NCBI GenBank assembly: GCA_003550325.1
Contig: QKWP01000787.1
Coordinates: forward strand, 146,189 to 210,188
DNA: 64,000 bases
Reading direction: 5' to 3'
From: Gigaspora rosea
Taxonomy: Eukaryota; Glomeromycota; Glomeromycetes; Diversisporales; Gigasporaceae
A program made the position numbers and the translations under genes. Shown here piece after piece: positions 23,447 to 34,474 of the stretch; position 1 is the first letter of the stretch; each line of letters opens with the position of its first letter. The notes beneath the pieces are model-generated. The model did no database searches, was not told the origin of the DNA, and saw nothing but the letters and a program-made list of their open reading frames with translations.

Positions 23447-23525
23447 GTGGCAACTTAGTGAAGTGGTCTAGTTACCAGCCTCTAAGTGACACATCAAGAG
23501 TTCAAATTCTACTAGTGATAAAATT
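23447..23525 (+). mobile_element. SINE head with tRNA-like boxes
   Basis: TTAGTGAAGTGGTCTAGTTA (A-box-like) and AAGAGTTCAAATTCTA (B-box-like) are spaced about 35 bp apart and resemble the heads at 18885 and 15183. I could not place its 3' end or a target duplication. Confidence 0.45.
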
Positions 23526-23649
23526 TCAAAATTCTACTTGTGCTATAGCAACTATCAGATATATTTAATTATAGAAAGCAGAATAGATTTCAAATTCCTC
23601 TAGTATAAAATATTTCAAAATTTTGGTCTGAATTATCCTTAAATGGCAA

Positions 23650-25180
23650 AGCAATTGCAGGCAAATTTGCCTACAATTTTACTATAAGTATGTCTTTATT
23701 TATTTTTTTAAAGATTTAAAATATTTAAATAAAATTTTATACAATAATATTTAAAAGTAAGAATTATATTTTTGCTATATTTGGGGTTATCTAAAGCCAG
23801 GTGCATTCACATAATATAAAGCCAATCAAATCATAAAATTTGATCTTTACAAATCAGTCAAACAAGACAAAAACAAAGAAAAAAAGTAAAAATCACTGAA
23901 AATACAAAAACTAAGTATTTAAATCTGTCTAGGAGCATTAATAAAAAATATTGAAAAGATACTTTTACTTATAAGTCAAGCCCTAATTCTAATTCCTAAC
24001 TAACCCTCATTCTAATTTTAATTAAATTATCAAAAACATATAAACACACCTGGCCTTAGCCATCTCCCCAAAATAGAAAGTAAATTCTGTAAAATGTTTT
24101 ATAGTAACTTATAAAAGAAATCATTATAATTCCAATACCAACTAACTTACTATATACTAAGTATATTAAAATAGTAAATAAACTTGGATAAAAAAATTTT
24201 ATGCAGCAATTCATAAAAAAAAATACTAAATTACTGCAAAATATGATCATGGGTTTATTTTAAAAATCGTAACTCCTAACAATAGCATACTATGTTTTGA
24301 AATAATGCCCATATGCACTCCAAAATAGCATTACTATATATAGAATACTATATAATCAAATGTATAACAAAAGTGTCAACAAATGCTTTATATTTATTCT
24401 TTTTAGCTTTAATTGCTTTAAGAAAACTATTATTAAAAGTTCAATTAGCACAATCCTTATCTATGATAATAAATTGTTATAGCTATTCTTTTTGATTTTA
24501 ATATAGACCAGTGCAAAAAAATTTGTGCTTCAAATAGCTCTGTTTAAAATATTTTTTGTACAAATTTATTTTTAATTTTTTAATTTAATATACTTATTAG
24601 GTTACCAGATTGATAAAAATAAAATTATTTTGATTATTTTATTGATAAAATAAAAAAAATTTATTAATAGTAACTTTTTTTAAAAAATATTTACTATATA
24701 ATTTACTATAGTAATTTATATATATGCATATATAGTAAAAAAACTTTAAAGCTTAATTTTTTCACAACTAGTAATTCAATTTTGCTCAAATTTTAACTAT
24801 ATCTTTATCATATGCACATTAATGCACTTGTATAGTACAAGCTCATATAACTACATATTGGTTGCAAAATTATTTAAAATATATTTTTTTTTAAAAAAAT
24901 TTTTTTCTTTTTTTTTCAAATACAGTGAATTGTACATACTTAATTATTAAAATAAAACAATGTTAAAACAATAAAAATAATATAACAAGTTAAATTAAAA
25001 CCTATTTTATTTGATACTAAAAAATTTTAATAATTAATCAAAAATTTAAAAACTTTTTCTCAGTGTCAAAATTATGAAATTTTTTGAGGAGCAAATCTTT
25101 TTGCACCAGCCCATACTAGAATATAATATGTGAATGTTTTATATTTGATTTTTTCAACCTTAATAATAATTTAATTCTAA
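23650..25180. other. AT-rich gene-poor stretch
   Basis: No gene. One or two ~100-bp satellite units at 24090-24250 underlie the minus-strand ORF there. At 24500-25110, TGCAAAAAAATTTGTGCTTC at the left and inverse AGCAAATCTTTTTGCACCAG at the right suggest a roughly 600-bp inverted-end element similar in body to the 31982-32948 element. Confidence 0.45.
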
Positions 25181-25219
25181 GGTTGTAAGGGCCGTGACGT
25201 AATATCATAGGGGAAGGGG

Positions 25220-25485
25220 CAGTGTTGTCATGGGACACGGATGGCGGACAGTCCGGGACGGGACGTCCGGGACATGTCCGCCCAGAATTTTTTTTGTCCC
25301 GGACATTTTGCAACTCAACACGTGATCATCTACCAATAAAATTCATATAATTCCGCAATTTGATTGGTTTTACCCGGCGGACATGTATCATGTTGGGACA
25401 TTATTGCAGACATGTCCCGGACGTCCTGTCCCGGACTGTCCGCGTCCCTGAAAAATTGGCAGGACAATGTCTGTGTACAACACTG
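25220..25485. mobile_element. GC-rich hAT-type MITE
   Basis: It begins CAGTGTTGTCATGGGACACG and ends GTGTACAACACTG, the hAT CAGTGTT signature. Flanking 8-mers GGAAGGGG and GGGTGGGG match at 6 of 8. Arms with GTCCGGGACATGTCC / GGACATGTCCCGGAC form nested palindromes and make this the most G+C-rich stretch of the region. The minus-strand ORF across it (25116-25313) is incidental. Confidence 0.65.
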
Positions 25486-25707
25486 GGGTGGGGGATAAGC
25501 CAAAGTCTTACGTTACACATATAATATATTATTATATATATAATATAATTTTTAGCACTAATTAAACTTATTTAAAATATAATTATATACTGAAATGATG
25601 TATTTTTGAGTGCTAAGAAAGTTTATTTAGTAGCCAAAGGTATATTTCATTAGTAAAATTTTGCATGATGCCAAATTTTTATATTTTTATTAATTGATAA
25701 TCCACCT

Positions 25708-26498
25708 GTCAACTGGAGAGTAGTAAAATGTGGCGCTCTTCCATCTAAAATTATTTTTGTACTAAGTTAACGTTACATGTCCACTAATTGAAAGTTGTAG
25801 AGCTTGTCGAGACGCATCTAACGGTGGTTAGATCATCCAAATCGGCCCAGTGGATGGCGAGATATCGTCAAAAAACGATTGGCCGACTATATCACTATAG
25901 GCGAAATGTGGCGTTCTTCCATATAAAACTTTTTTTTTCTTACTAAGTTAACGATACATGTCAACTAATTGAAAGTTGTAGAGCTCGTAAAGACGCATCT
26001 AACAGTAGTTAGATCATCCAAATCGGCCCAGTGGATGGCGAGATATTGTCGAAAAACGATTGGCCGACTATATAAAATCTCTATGTAAACAACATTGTTT
26101 ACATAGAGATTTTATATAGTCGGCCAATCGTTTTTCGACGATATCTCGCCATCCACTGGGCCGATTTGGATGATCTAACCACCATTAGATGCATCTCGAC
26201 GAGCTTTACAACTTTCAATCAGTGGACATGTATCATTAACTTAGTAAGTAAAAATGTTTTAGATGGAAGCACGCCACATTTCGCCTATATGATTTTCATA
26301 TGTAATCTGTCATGGGATTTTATATAGTCGGCCAATCATTTTTTGATGATATCTCTCCATCCACTGTGCCGATTTGGATGATCTAACTACCGTTAGATGC
26401 GACTCGACGAGCTCTACAACTTTCAATTAGTGGGCATGTATCGTTAACTTAGTAAGAAAAAAAATTTATAAGGAAGAACGCCACATTTCGCCACTCTT
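25708..26498. mobile_element. Foldback element B (2+2 inverted units)
   Basis: Two direct units (25722-25893 and about 25905-26078) face two inverted units (26102-26285 and about 26320-26490) around the tip ATGTAAACAACATTGTTTAC at 26082-26106. Outer ends GCGAAATGTGGCG-like are mirrored by CGCCACATTTCGC. The arms are close to identical over about 180 bp. Module sequence as at 16560-17170. No protein coding. Confidence 0.8.
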
Positions 26499-26989
26499 CA
26501 AAAATTTTTTAAAATTGACCAATCAGAATCGTCTTACGTGGGGGGGTACCCTCATAGTAAATGGATATTACGTAATATCTGTCACAGCCCTAACAAAAAT
26601 TAGAATTTCCTATAATGGTAGATTTTTGATAATATATGAATATTTTATGCACATTCTTTTTAAAGTTAGAACTATAATAGCCTTAAAGTACTGCATAATG
26701 ATGCCAAAGAACAAAGAAAAATAAGATCATAAATCTACTAGTAATACTTTATATATGTGCAGGTTTTAAAAAATAAATAATTCGCTTTTTACTATCGCTA
26801 CGTAGAAGTTCAACAATAGGTTAATTGTTCCTCTATATATATATATATACTAAAATATTTATATACTACATATAAGCACTATTTTGAATCTTATATATAT
26901 ATGTTTAATATTCAGATTACCTCAAAATAGTGCACATGTGCACACTCAAAATAGTGTACAGATGATTAAAACACTATGCAGGTATGTGT
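26499..26989. other. Spacer with one MITE end
   Basis: The sequence CTTACGTGGG...GATATTACGTAATATCTGTC near 26535-26585 is the inverse of GGCCGTGACGTAATATCATA at 25192, suggesting another old inverted-end element around the hAT MITE. ORFs 26515-26724 and 26884-27066 have no recognisable motif. Confidence 0.35.
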
Positions 26990-29090
26990 TATTTTGTGGT
27001 AATACTGTAATAATTCCAATGCTAACTAACACAACATCAACAACATACTATGTATCACTGAAATAGTAAGTCTACCAATTTTTTTTGCAGCAACTTTTAA
27101 TAGAAGTTAGAATAATTTTAATGCAAACTAACTTAACTACATACTATATACTACTGGAATAGCATGTTATATAGTAAAATTTGTATAGTAATTAATATGA
27201 TAATTCTAATACAAATCAATTCAACTTTAACTACTTACTGTGTGTTACTAGAATAGTGAGTAAGATTGTAACAATTTTTTATATAGTCACTGTAAATAAT
27301 ATAATAATTATACTACAAACTATTTATTAAAATAATATGTATTACTAGAATAGTGAGTAAGTTCTACAACAGACTTTTTATAGTAGCTTACAATAAAAAT
27401 TATGATAATTTCTATGCAAACTAACTAAAGCTAACAATATACTATGTATTACTGGAATACTAATTAAGTTCTGTAACAATTTTTTACAGTAAATTATATT
27501 AGAAATTATGTTAATTCTAATTCAAACTAAACAAAATATTGTGTTTATAAATTAGCAAGTTCTATAAAAGAATTTTTTGTAGCTATTCATATTAGAAATT
27601 ATTATGATTCCATATAAACTAATCAACTTTAACTACTTACTATGGGATATTTTACCTTATGCCTTCTAAAGTTGTTTTACCTTTGTCTTCATCTTTCTAT
27701 TAGCACTTCTATTTCATCAAATTTAACTTTTTTAGAATATTTTGGGCCATATAGTCTTCTTTTTTATTATAAAACCATTAACTATTCCCTTGAATTCTTC
27801 AACTTACTTTATCTATATCAATATAATTATGAGTAAGTTCTATAACTCTTTTTACAGTAATCTACAATAGAAATTATAATAGTCCAATGCAATCTAACTT
27901 TACCAATATAATAAGTTTATAGCATAATTTTTTATAGTAACTTTTGAGATAATTCCAATGCTAACTTAACCTTAGCCATATGCTGTGGATCATCAAAATA
28001 GTGAATCAATTCTGTAGCAGAATTTTTATAGTTAACTCATAATAGAAAATACAATAATTCCAATACAAATACAACTTTAACTGCATCTATAATACAATTT
28101 TTATAGTAATTCATAATAAAAATTGCAATAACTATATTGCAAACTAAATCATATACTGTGTGTTATTAGATAACAAATAAGTTCTGTATCAGAATTTTTT
28201 ATGATAATTCATAATAGAAATCACGATAAATCTAATATAAACTATAACTCAACATTAACTTTCAATTGTATATTATTGAAATAACAAGTAAGTCTTTACC
28301 TATTAATTTAAATTCAAACTAACTTAGTATTAGAGAAGTAACAAAAATCAGATGATTTTCTAGGGGGGGTCAAAAAAAGTTGAAATTATATATAAGAACC
28401 TGACTATATGTATATTAAAAAATAGGGGGTAGGCCTCTGATAAAAAATAATCAGGTGATTAATGGCACTGCCCTTAGTAATAATGAACAAGTTCTATAAC
28501 AGTACTTTTTGTATTAACTCAAAATAAAATAATAATTCCAATATAAACTAACTCTATCTTATCATTATTCTTTGTATTACCAGTATAGTGAGTAAATGTT
28601 GTGATATAATTTTATAGTAAAAATAATAGAAATAATGATAATTCTAATATAATCTTAGCCATATACTATATTCTGTAACAGAATTTTTATATTAACTCAA
28701 GATAGAAAACATAATAATTCTAATAAAAATTAATTCAATCTTTAATCATGTTCTGTGTATCATATAGTAAGATTTGTAACTAAATTTTTATAGTAATTTA
28801 CTTTACAAACTAGCTTACATAATATGCTACCAAAATTGCAAACAAGTTCTATAATAGAAGTTTTTATAGCAACTCATGATAGAAATATTGATAATTCTAA
28901 TTCAATTTAATCATATACTGTGTTTTTAAATAGCAAGTTCTGTAACAAATTTTTATATCAACTTATAATAGAATTAATGATAATTCTAATGCAAATTAAT
29001 ACAACCTATATCTTATACAGTGAGTTACTGAAATAGCAGTTCTGTAACAAACTTTTACAGTAGCTTACAATGAAACTACCTTAACTTTAA
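26990..29090. repeat. ~100-bp satellite array, copy block 2
   Basis: About 20 diverged tandem units. Each has AAGTTCTGTAACAGAATTTT, then TATAGTAACTCATAATAGAA, then ATTATGATAATTCCAATGC, then AAACTAACTCAACTTTAAC, then a tail like TACTGTGTATTACTAGAATA. Spacings of the last motif at 27050, 27153, 27235, 27339, 27441 and 27538 give a period near 100 bp. It is interrupted by a MITE at 28333-28473 and by the 29099-33542 insertion, after which it resumes. ORF 27642-27836 is an accident of the array. Confidence 0.75.
28333..28473 (+). mobile_element. 141-bp MITE with TTA duplication, copy 2
   Basis: Same family as 5413-5564: GAGAAGTAACAAAAATCAGA at the left, TAATGGCACTGCCC at the right, TTA on both sides (28330-28332, 28474-28476). 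It lies in the ~100-bp satellite, so the target reads across cleanly. Confidence 0.7.
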
Positions 29091-29699
29091 CCACCTACTA
29101 ATGTTCCTATGAACCTGAACTGAACTGAACTTAGGTCAAGTTCAGGTTCAGGTTTAGGTTCAGTATTGAACCTTAAACTAGTGTTTTGACCTGGGTGGGT
29201 GTCACCTGGGTCACCTGCAGGTGGGTGGGTGACCCAGGTTAAGTTGTAACAGCCTGAGTGAGAACAGATGGGTCAACCCACAGGTGACCTGTGAGTTGAC
29301 CCACAGGTGACCCGTGAGTCAACCCACGGATCACTCATGGGCAGAGGTCCGATACAAATTAATACAAATTTGTGAATTCAACAGAATCAAATTCGAAAAT
29401 ATAATAGTAAATTATTTAAAGGCAACCATACTGCAGTACAGAATTTTAATAAACAGTATTATAGCAGATAGTATTTCTGCATTACAGCATTACGGCATTA
29501 CAGCTTTATATGACTTTATGGCATTATGGCAAGAAATACGGCAATGCCATAACCGTATTAATTTGTAAAATTAATTCTACTACTAACTATAGATTAACCC
29601 ACCTGGATCAAATCACTAGTCATATTAACCACCTAATATTTTTTTAATTGACCCAGGTGACCCGGATGGTGCCTTTTTTTGGACTGACCCGTTTCTACT

Positions 29700-30100
29700 C
29701 AGGTGGCACATTATTTACACGTCGGGTGTGCACTTATTTGTGCAAGTGATACAAACCCAAAAAGGAAAATTAGCCAATCGGAGAACGTAAAATGTGATGA
29801 TCCCGGATCAGCCCGACACATAAGCAAAGCGAAGAAAAATACAAAAAAAAACGTAAAAAGAGAAAATACAAGAAAACGAGTGTATAAACCTGTCTTGGTG
29901 CACTAATTAAAAATGATGGGAATGAAATTTTACATATAATAGGCTCATTCTAACCCTATAGCTTCTAACGTTAAGACCCTAACCCTACCCTAACCCTAAA
30001 TTTTTAATTTCACGAACTTAGTTTATTTTTATGTTGAATTTCCTTTTTAGGTTTGTATCACTCGCACAAATAAGTAAACCACCCGTCGGGTGACCTGGGT
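29700..30100. mobile_element. MITE with internal telomere-like tract, copy 1
   Basis: CACTTATTTGTGCAAGTGAT at 29730 is mirrored by ATCACTCGCACAAATAAGT at about 30060, and both continue with ACAAACC(C/T)AAAAAGGAAA. GGTGACC-rich borders surround it. A second copy in inverse orientation lies at about 36640-36965. Both keep TTGGTGCACTAATTAAAAAT-like and CCTATAGCTTCTAACGTTAA-like interiors. Confidence 0.65.
29962..29998 (-). repeat. Interstitial telomere-like (CCCTAA)n tract
   Basis: GACCCTAACCCTACCCTAACCCTAAA gives three to four TTAGGG units on the minus strand. It is inside the MITE and is kept in shorter form (TTTAGGGTTAGGGCC) in the copy at 36740, so it belongs to the element rather than to a chromosome end. 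Confidence 0.8.
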
Positions 30101-31445
30101 GAAGATTTTTTAGACGGTCAATTCACTACCTTAAACTAACCATTTTTTAAAACATGTTCAGGTTTATGTTCAGTATTGAACTTTTAGAGCTAGTTCAGGT
30201 TCAGTTCAGATTCAGTTTATAAGTTCATGAACATGTTCAGGTTTAGTTTAGTGTTTATATAAACTAATAATTCTAGGTTTGGGTCTGGGTTTGGTTTGGT
30301 CAAAACCTGACTCAAACTCTAAATTTTATTATTAAAACTTTATACTAAACTCAAACTCAATTATAAGTTTGGTCGAGCTAGTCCAAATTTTGCAAATTAG
30401 TTTGGGTTTGAATAAAATATATGTATTGTTTTACACTAAACAAGTTTATTTAAAGTAAGAAGTATAAATCAGTTAGTAAAATTTAGAGAATTATAGCATT
30501 TTGTATAATTTATTAATGAATTATTAAAAATCATATTTTATATAAAATTTTACTACTGTAATTGATTATAACTTCTTGTACAAGTAAACTTATTTAGCAC
30601 CAAAAAATACATCAAAATAGTATATTTTACTTTATTTTTCTTATTTTTGAAAATTTTTATCAAAAATTCAAAATTAAGCATCTTTTTTCAAATTTTATGA
30701 AAAATAAAATAAAATATGCTAATTTAATGTATTTTTGGTGCTAAGCAAGTTTACTTAGTGCAAGAAGTTAGTATTAATTAGTAAAATTTAAAAAATCAGT
30801 GAACTTTGTATAATTTTATTAATAAAATTATACAAATTTCTATGATTCTCTATTGATCCTATTCTTGCACTAAGTAAATTTGTTTAGCAAAAAATATATT
30901 AAATTGGCATATTTTATTTTACTTTTCTTAAAATTTGAAGAAAAGAGCTTAATTTTGGAGCTTTTTATTAAAAATTCAAATTAAGCTTTTTTGATGCAAA
31001 TTTTAAAAATAATAAAATAAAATATACTAATATAATATATTTTTGGTACTAAATTACTTAAGGTAAGAAATTATAATCAATTAGTAAAATTTAGAGAATC
31101 ATAGAAATTTGTATAATTTTATTAATAAAATTATACAAATTTCTATGATAATCTAAATTTTACTAATTGATTCTAACTTCTTGTACTAAGTAAACTTGTT
31201 TAGCACCAAAAATACATTATATTAGTATATTTTATTTTTTTCTTTAAAATTTGTGTCAAAAATGCTTAATTTTGAATTTTGATTAAAATTTTCAAAATTA
31301 AGTATCTTTTCTTCAAATTTTAAAAAAAGTAAAATAAAATATGCCAATTTGATGTATTTTTTGGTGCTAAACAAGTTTACTTAGTAAAATAAGTATGATC
31401 AATTAGTAAAATTTAGAGAATAATAGAAATTTTTTAATAAAATTA

Positions 31446-31649
31446 CAGTTAATTTTCTCTAATCTAAACTGCTGGGACTGCTTTTATTTATTATATAAAA
31501 ACTTGAAAAAGTTTATTTTTCAAAAAGTTATATATAGTTTATCCGAACTTTATAATAAAATTTACAAATATTCTAGGAGATTTTGTTTGGTTTAGAGAGA
31601 GTTTAATAGTGTTTAGTTTAGAAAGGTCCAGATTAAAAAGAGGCAACTG
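31446..31649. mobile_element. 204-bp Tc1/mariner-type MITE
   Basis: Left CAGTTAATTTTCTCTAATCT and right (inverse) CAGTTGCCTCTTTTTAATCT, with TA on both sides (31444-31445 and 31650-31651). The undisturbed target AAATTATACAAATTTCT in neighbouring array units shows TA was duplicated. Confidence 0.75.
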
Positions 31650-31981
31650 TATACAAATTCCTATGATTTTCTAAATTTTACTAATTAATCTTAATTTCTT
31701 GCACTAAGTAAACTTGTTTAGCACCAAAAAAATACATCATATCAGTATATTTCATTTTGCTTTTTTTAAAACTTGATGAAAAGATGCTTAATTTTGAAAA
31801 TTTTTTATCAAAAATTCAATATTTAGTATCTTTGACGCAAATTTTATAGAAAATAAAACAAAATATACTAATATGATGTATTTTTGGTGCTAAACAAGTT
31901 TACTTAGAGCAAGAAGTTACAATCAATTAGTAAAATTTAGGTAATTATAGAAATTTGTATAATTTTATTAATAAAATTATA

Positions 31982-32948
31982 TGGTCCGGTGCAAAAATGT
32001 AGATACATGACATATCTTATAATAAAAAAAAATTTTTGAAATTTAATATAAATATTTAAATACATTTATTTATTACACAGATCTGTAGATTTATTTTAAT
32101 GTAAATTTATTAAAAAATTTTATTTCTTTAAAAATTTTTATTAATGACTTATTTTTTCAATTTGTAAAATGCAAAAATATAAATAAATTAAAATTAAATA
32201 ATTAATTTATCTATATATAAAAGTTTTTAATTTTTAATTATCTATTTATAATTTTTTTTGTACTAAATAAACCAAGTTCTAAGCTATCTATTAATATAAA
32301 ATTTATTATCTTTTTATATACATATTGTTGTGTAATAATGTTTTTAAAAAAAATTTAGTATTTTTATTAAAAAAAGCAAAAAAATAGCTTTTAAAAATAA
32401 CTATATTTTTGTTACTAATTTACAATTTTGTAAGTTTTTATTGTACAAGTATATTGTTATATATATGCTAAATATATAGTTAAAATTTTAGCTTAATTGA
32501 ATCAGTAGTGCTAGAATATAAATTTTTAAATATTTAATAATAATTACTATATATAAATTACTATATATAAAACTTTGTTAAAATAAATTAGTTTTTAATC
32601 TATATTTTAACAACCACTGATCCAATTAAGTTAAAATTTTAACTGTATATTTAGCATATGTATGGCAATGCAGTTGCGTAGTACAAGCTTATAAAGTTGC
32701 ATATTGGTGGCGAAAATAATTTTTTTTTAAAAAAAAAAATTTTTTTTTTAAAAAATAAAATATTTTAAAAAATTTATTATAAAATAAACTTATTATTAAA
32801 TAATAATAAAAATTATATCTAAATGTAGCTTAGGTCTTCCTTTATAAGGTATAAAAAAATTATAATTAAATAGTCAAAACCGAAGGACTTTTATATGTAG
32901 ACAAAATAACTTTTAGTTTTTAAGTATCTACATTTTCGCACTGGCCCA
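31982..32948. mobile_element. 967-bp TA-flanked element (TGGTCYGGTGC family)
   Basis: The left end TGGTCCGGTGCAAAAATGTA and the right end TTTTCGCACTGGCCCA are inverse-related, with GTATCTACATTTT / AAAATGTAGATAC next to them. TA is duplicated at 31980-31981 and 32949-32950. No ORF. This copy preserves the uninterrupted sequence TACTAAATAAACCAAGTTCT (about 32261-32280), the empty site used to define the Helitron-like insert in the sister copy at 45360-52971. Confidence 0.8.
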
Positions 32949-33549
32949 TACAAATTTTTATGATTTTCTAAATTTTACTAATTGATCATAACTTCTTGCT
33001 CTAAATAAGCTTGTTTAGCACTAAAAAACATACATTATATCAGTATATTTTATTTTATTTTCCATAAAATTTGTGTTAAAGATGCTTAATTTTGAATTTT
33101 GATAAAAATTTTCAAAATTAAGCATCTTTTCTTCAAATTTTAAGAAAAGTAAAATAAAATATACCAATTTGATGTAATTTTTAGTACTAAACAAGTTTAC
33201 TTGTACAAGAAGTTAAGATCAATTAGTAAAATTTAGAGAATTATAGAAATTTGTATAATTTTATTAATAAAATTATACAAATTTCTATGATTCTCTAAAT
33301 TTTACTAATTGATTCTAACTTTGTGATTTAGTTAAACATGTGCATATATTATAAACCTGAACATGTTTATGAACCTTGAACTAAACATGAATGAACTTTT
33401 TTAAATTCAGGTTCAGGTTCAGGTTTATGTTCAATAATTTTAAGTTCAGGTTCAGTTTAGTATTGAACTTTTAAAGCAGAATCAGGATCAGTTTCATTGA
33501 ACCTGAACCTAAACCTCTATTAAACTGAACTTTAGAACTCTACCATCTA

Positions 33550-34010
33550 CTGTGTATTAGCTGGATAGAAATCAGTTTATAACAGAATTTTTTATAGTAA
33601 CTTATAATCCATAATAATTATATAATGTATATTACAGAATAGTGAGTCAGTTCTGTAACAGAATTTTTTATAATAATTTACAATGCAAACCAAAACTATA
33701 TACTGTTTGTCACTGGCATAGTGAAGGTTTGTAACAAAATTTTTTACAGTATTGCACAATACAAACTAATTCAATCTTATCTATATACTGTATATCAAGA
33801 GAACAGCAAGCTCTATAGCTAAAATTTTATAGTAATCACAATAGAAATTATGATTATTCTGATGCAAACATAACTTTAACCAATACTTTGTATGCAAGTT
33901 CTGTAACAGTATCTTTTACAGTAGCATATAATAGAATTCAAGATAATCTTAATATAAAATAGCATAACCTTAACTAAATAATGTGTGTCACTAGAAAGTA
34001 GTAAGACCAA
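33550..34010. repeat. ~100-bp satellite array, copy block 3
   Basis: Continuation of the 26990-29090 array beyond the 4.4-kb insertion, with about four units (AACAGAATTTTTTATAGTAA and ACTGTGTGTCACTAGAA phrases). Confidence 0.65.
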
Positions 34011-34059
34011 CACATTTAATTTAATTGTTTATATTAAATCCTTCTCACAAAAAGGAGAA

Positions 34060-34210
34060 GAAGAAGAGTGACAAAAATTAGATGATTTTTTAGAGAAAGA
34101 AAGTAAAAAAGATAAAATTATATATTAAGAACCTGACTATATATATATTAAGAGAGGAAAAGAGAGTAGATCTCTGATAAAAAATAATTAGATAATTAAT
34201 AACATGGCCT
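34060..34210 (+). mobile_element. MITE copy 3, transition-mutated
   Basis: Aligns with 5413-5564 over its whole length, but nearly every G-run is broken by A and several C by T: CAGGTGATT became TAGATGATT, and TAGGCCTCTG became TAGATCTCTG. ORFs absent. See findings. Confidence 0.6.
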
Positions 34211-34474
34211 TTATTATATAAATATTCCAAAATAATCTGTAATATTATAATTTTTTTAAATTTTCTGTATCAATAGTAAGAATGTGGAGAGAAAGTAATG
34301 TAATCTACTGAACTAAGTTAGTTTGACCTAAATATAATGTTTTTTGCATTAACAGATATAGATAACTTAATTTTTATAGCAAAATTACAATAATGTCAAT
34401 TTATACTATATGCACTACAAATATAATAAATAAGAGAGTGATGCATAAGTGCTATCTGTTGCACTAGTATTAAT

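Larger units (their letters stand above)
30440..33330. repeat. Tandem array of ~315-bp double palindromes
   Basis: Each unit joins two hairpins. Hairpin one runs from TGCTAAACAAGTTTACTTAG through AATTAGTAAAATTTAGAGAA to the centre TTTATTAATAAA and back. Hairpin two runs from TACATCAAATTGGCATATTT through AAGATGCTTAATTTTGA and back. Units start near 30735, 31045, 31365, 31880 and 33180. The array is interrupted by the insertions at 31446-31649 and 31982-32948, both landing in the same TTATACAAATT at the hairpin centre. No coding. Confidence 0.75.
29099..33542. mobile_element. 4.4-kb hAT-like insertion built of palindromes
   Basis: The ~100-bp satellite stops at 29098 and resumes at 33543. The 8-mers at the borders are CCACCTAC (29091-29098) and CCATCTAC (33543-33550), 7 of 8 matching. 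The ends read TAATGTTC and, inverted, TAGAGTTC, followed by palindromic GTTCAGGTTCAGG hexamer repeats on both sides (29105-29175 and 33400-33530). An 8-bp duplication suggests hAT; no transposase is present. It contains the telomere-motif MITE, the double-palindrome array and two further TA-flanked insertions. ORFs 29314-29568 and 29703-29906 inside it show no known domain. Confidence 0.5.

Noticed and set aside
25116-25313. Minus-strand ORF with GRTCPGRPVPDCPPSV
   Set aside because: It is the inverted arm of the hAT MITE 25220-25485.
29703-29906. Lys-rich ORF resembling a nuclear localisation region
   Set aside because: Lies entirely within the telomere-motif MITE and is not preserved in the copy at 36640.
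29962-29998. Chromosome end or fusion point suggested by TTAGGG units
   Set aside because: The tract is internal to a MITE and recurs in its second copy at 36740.
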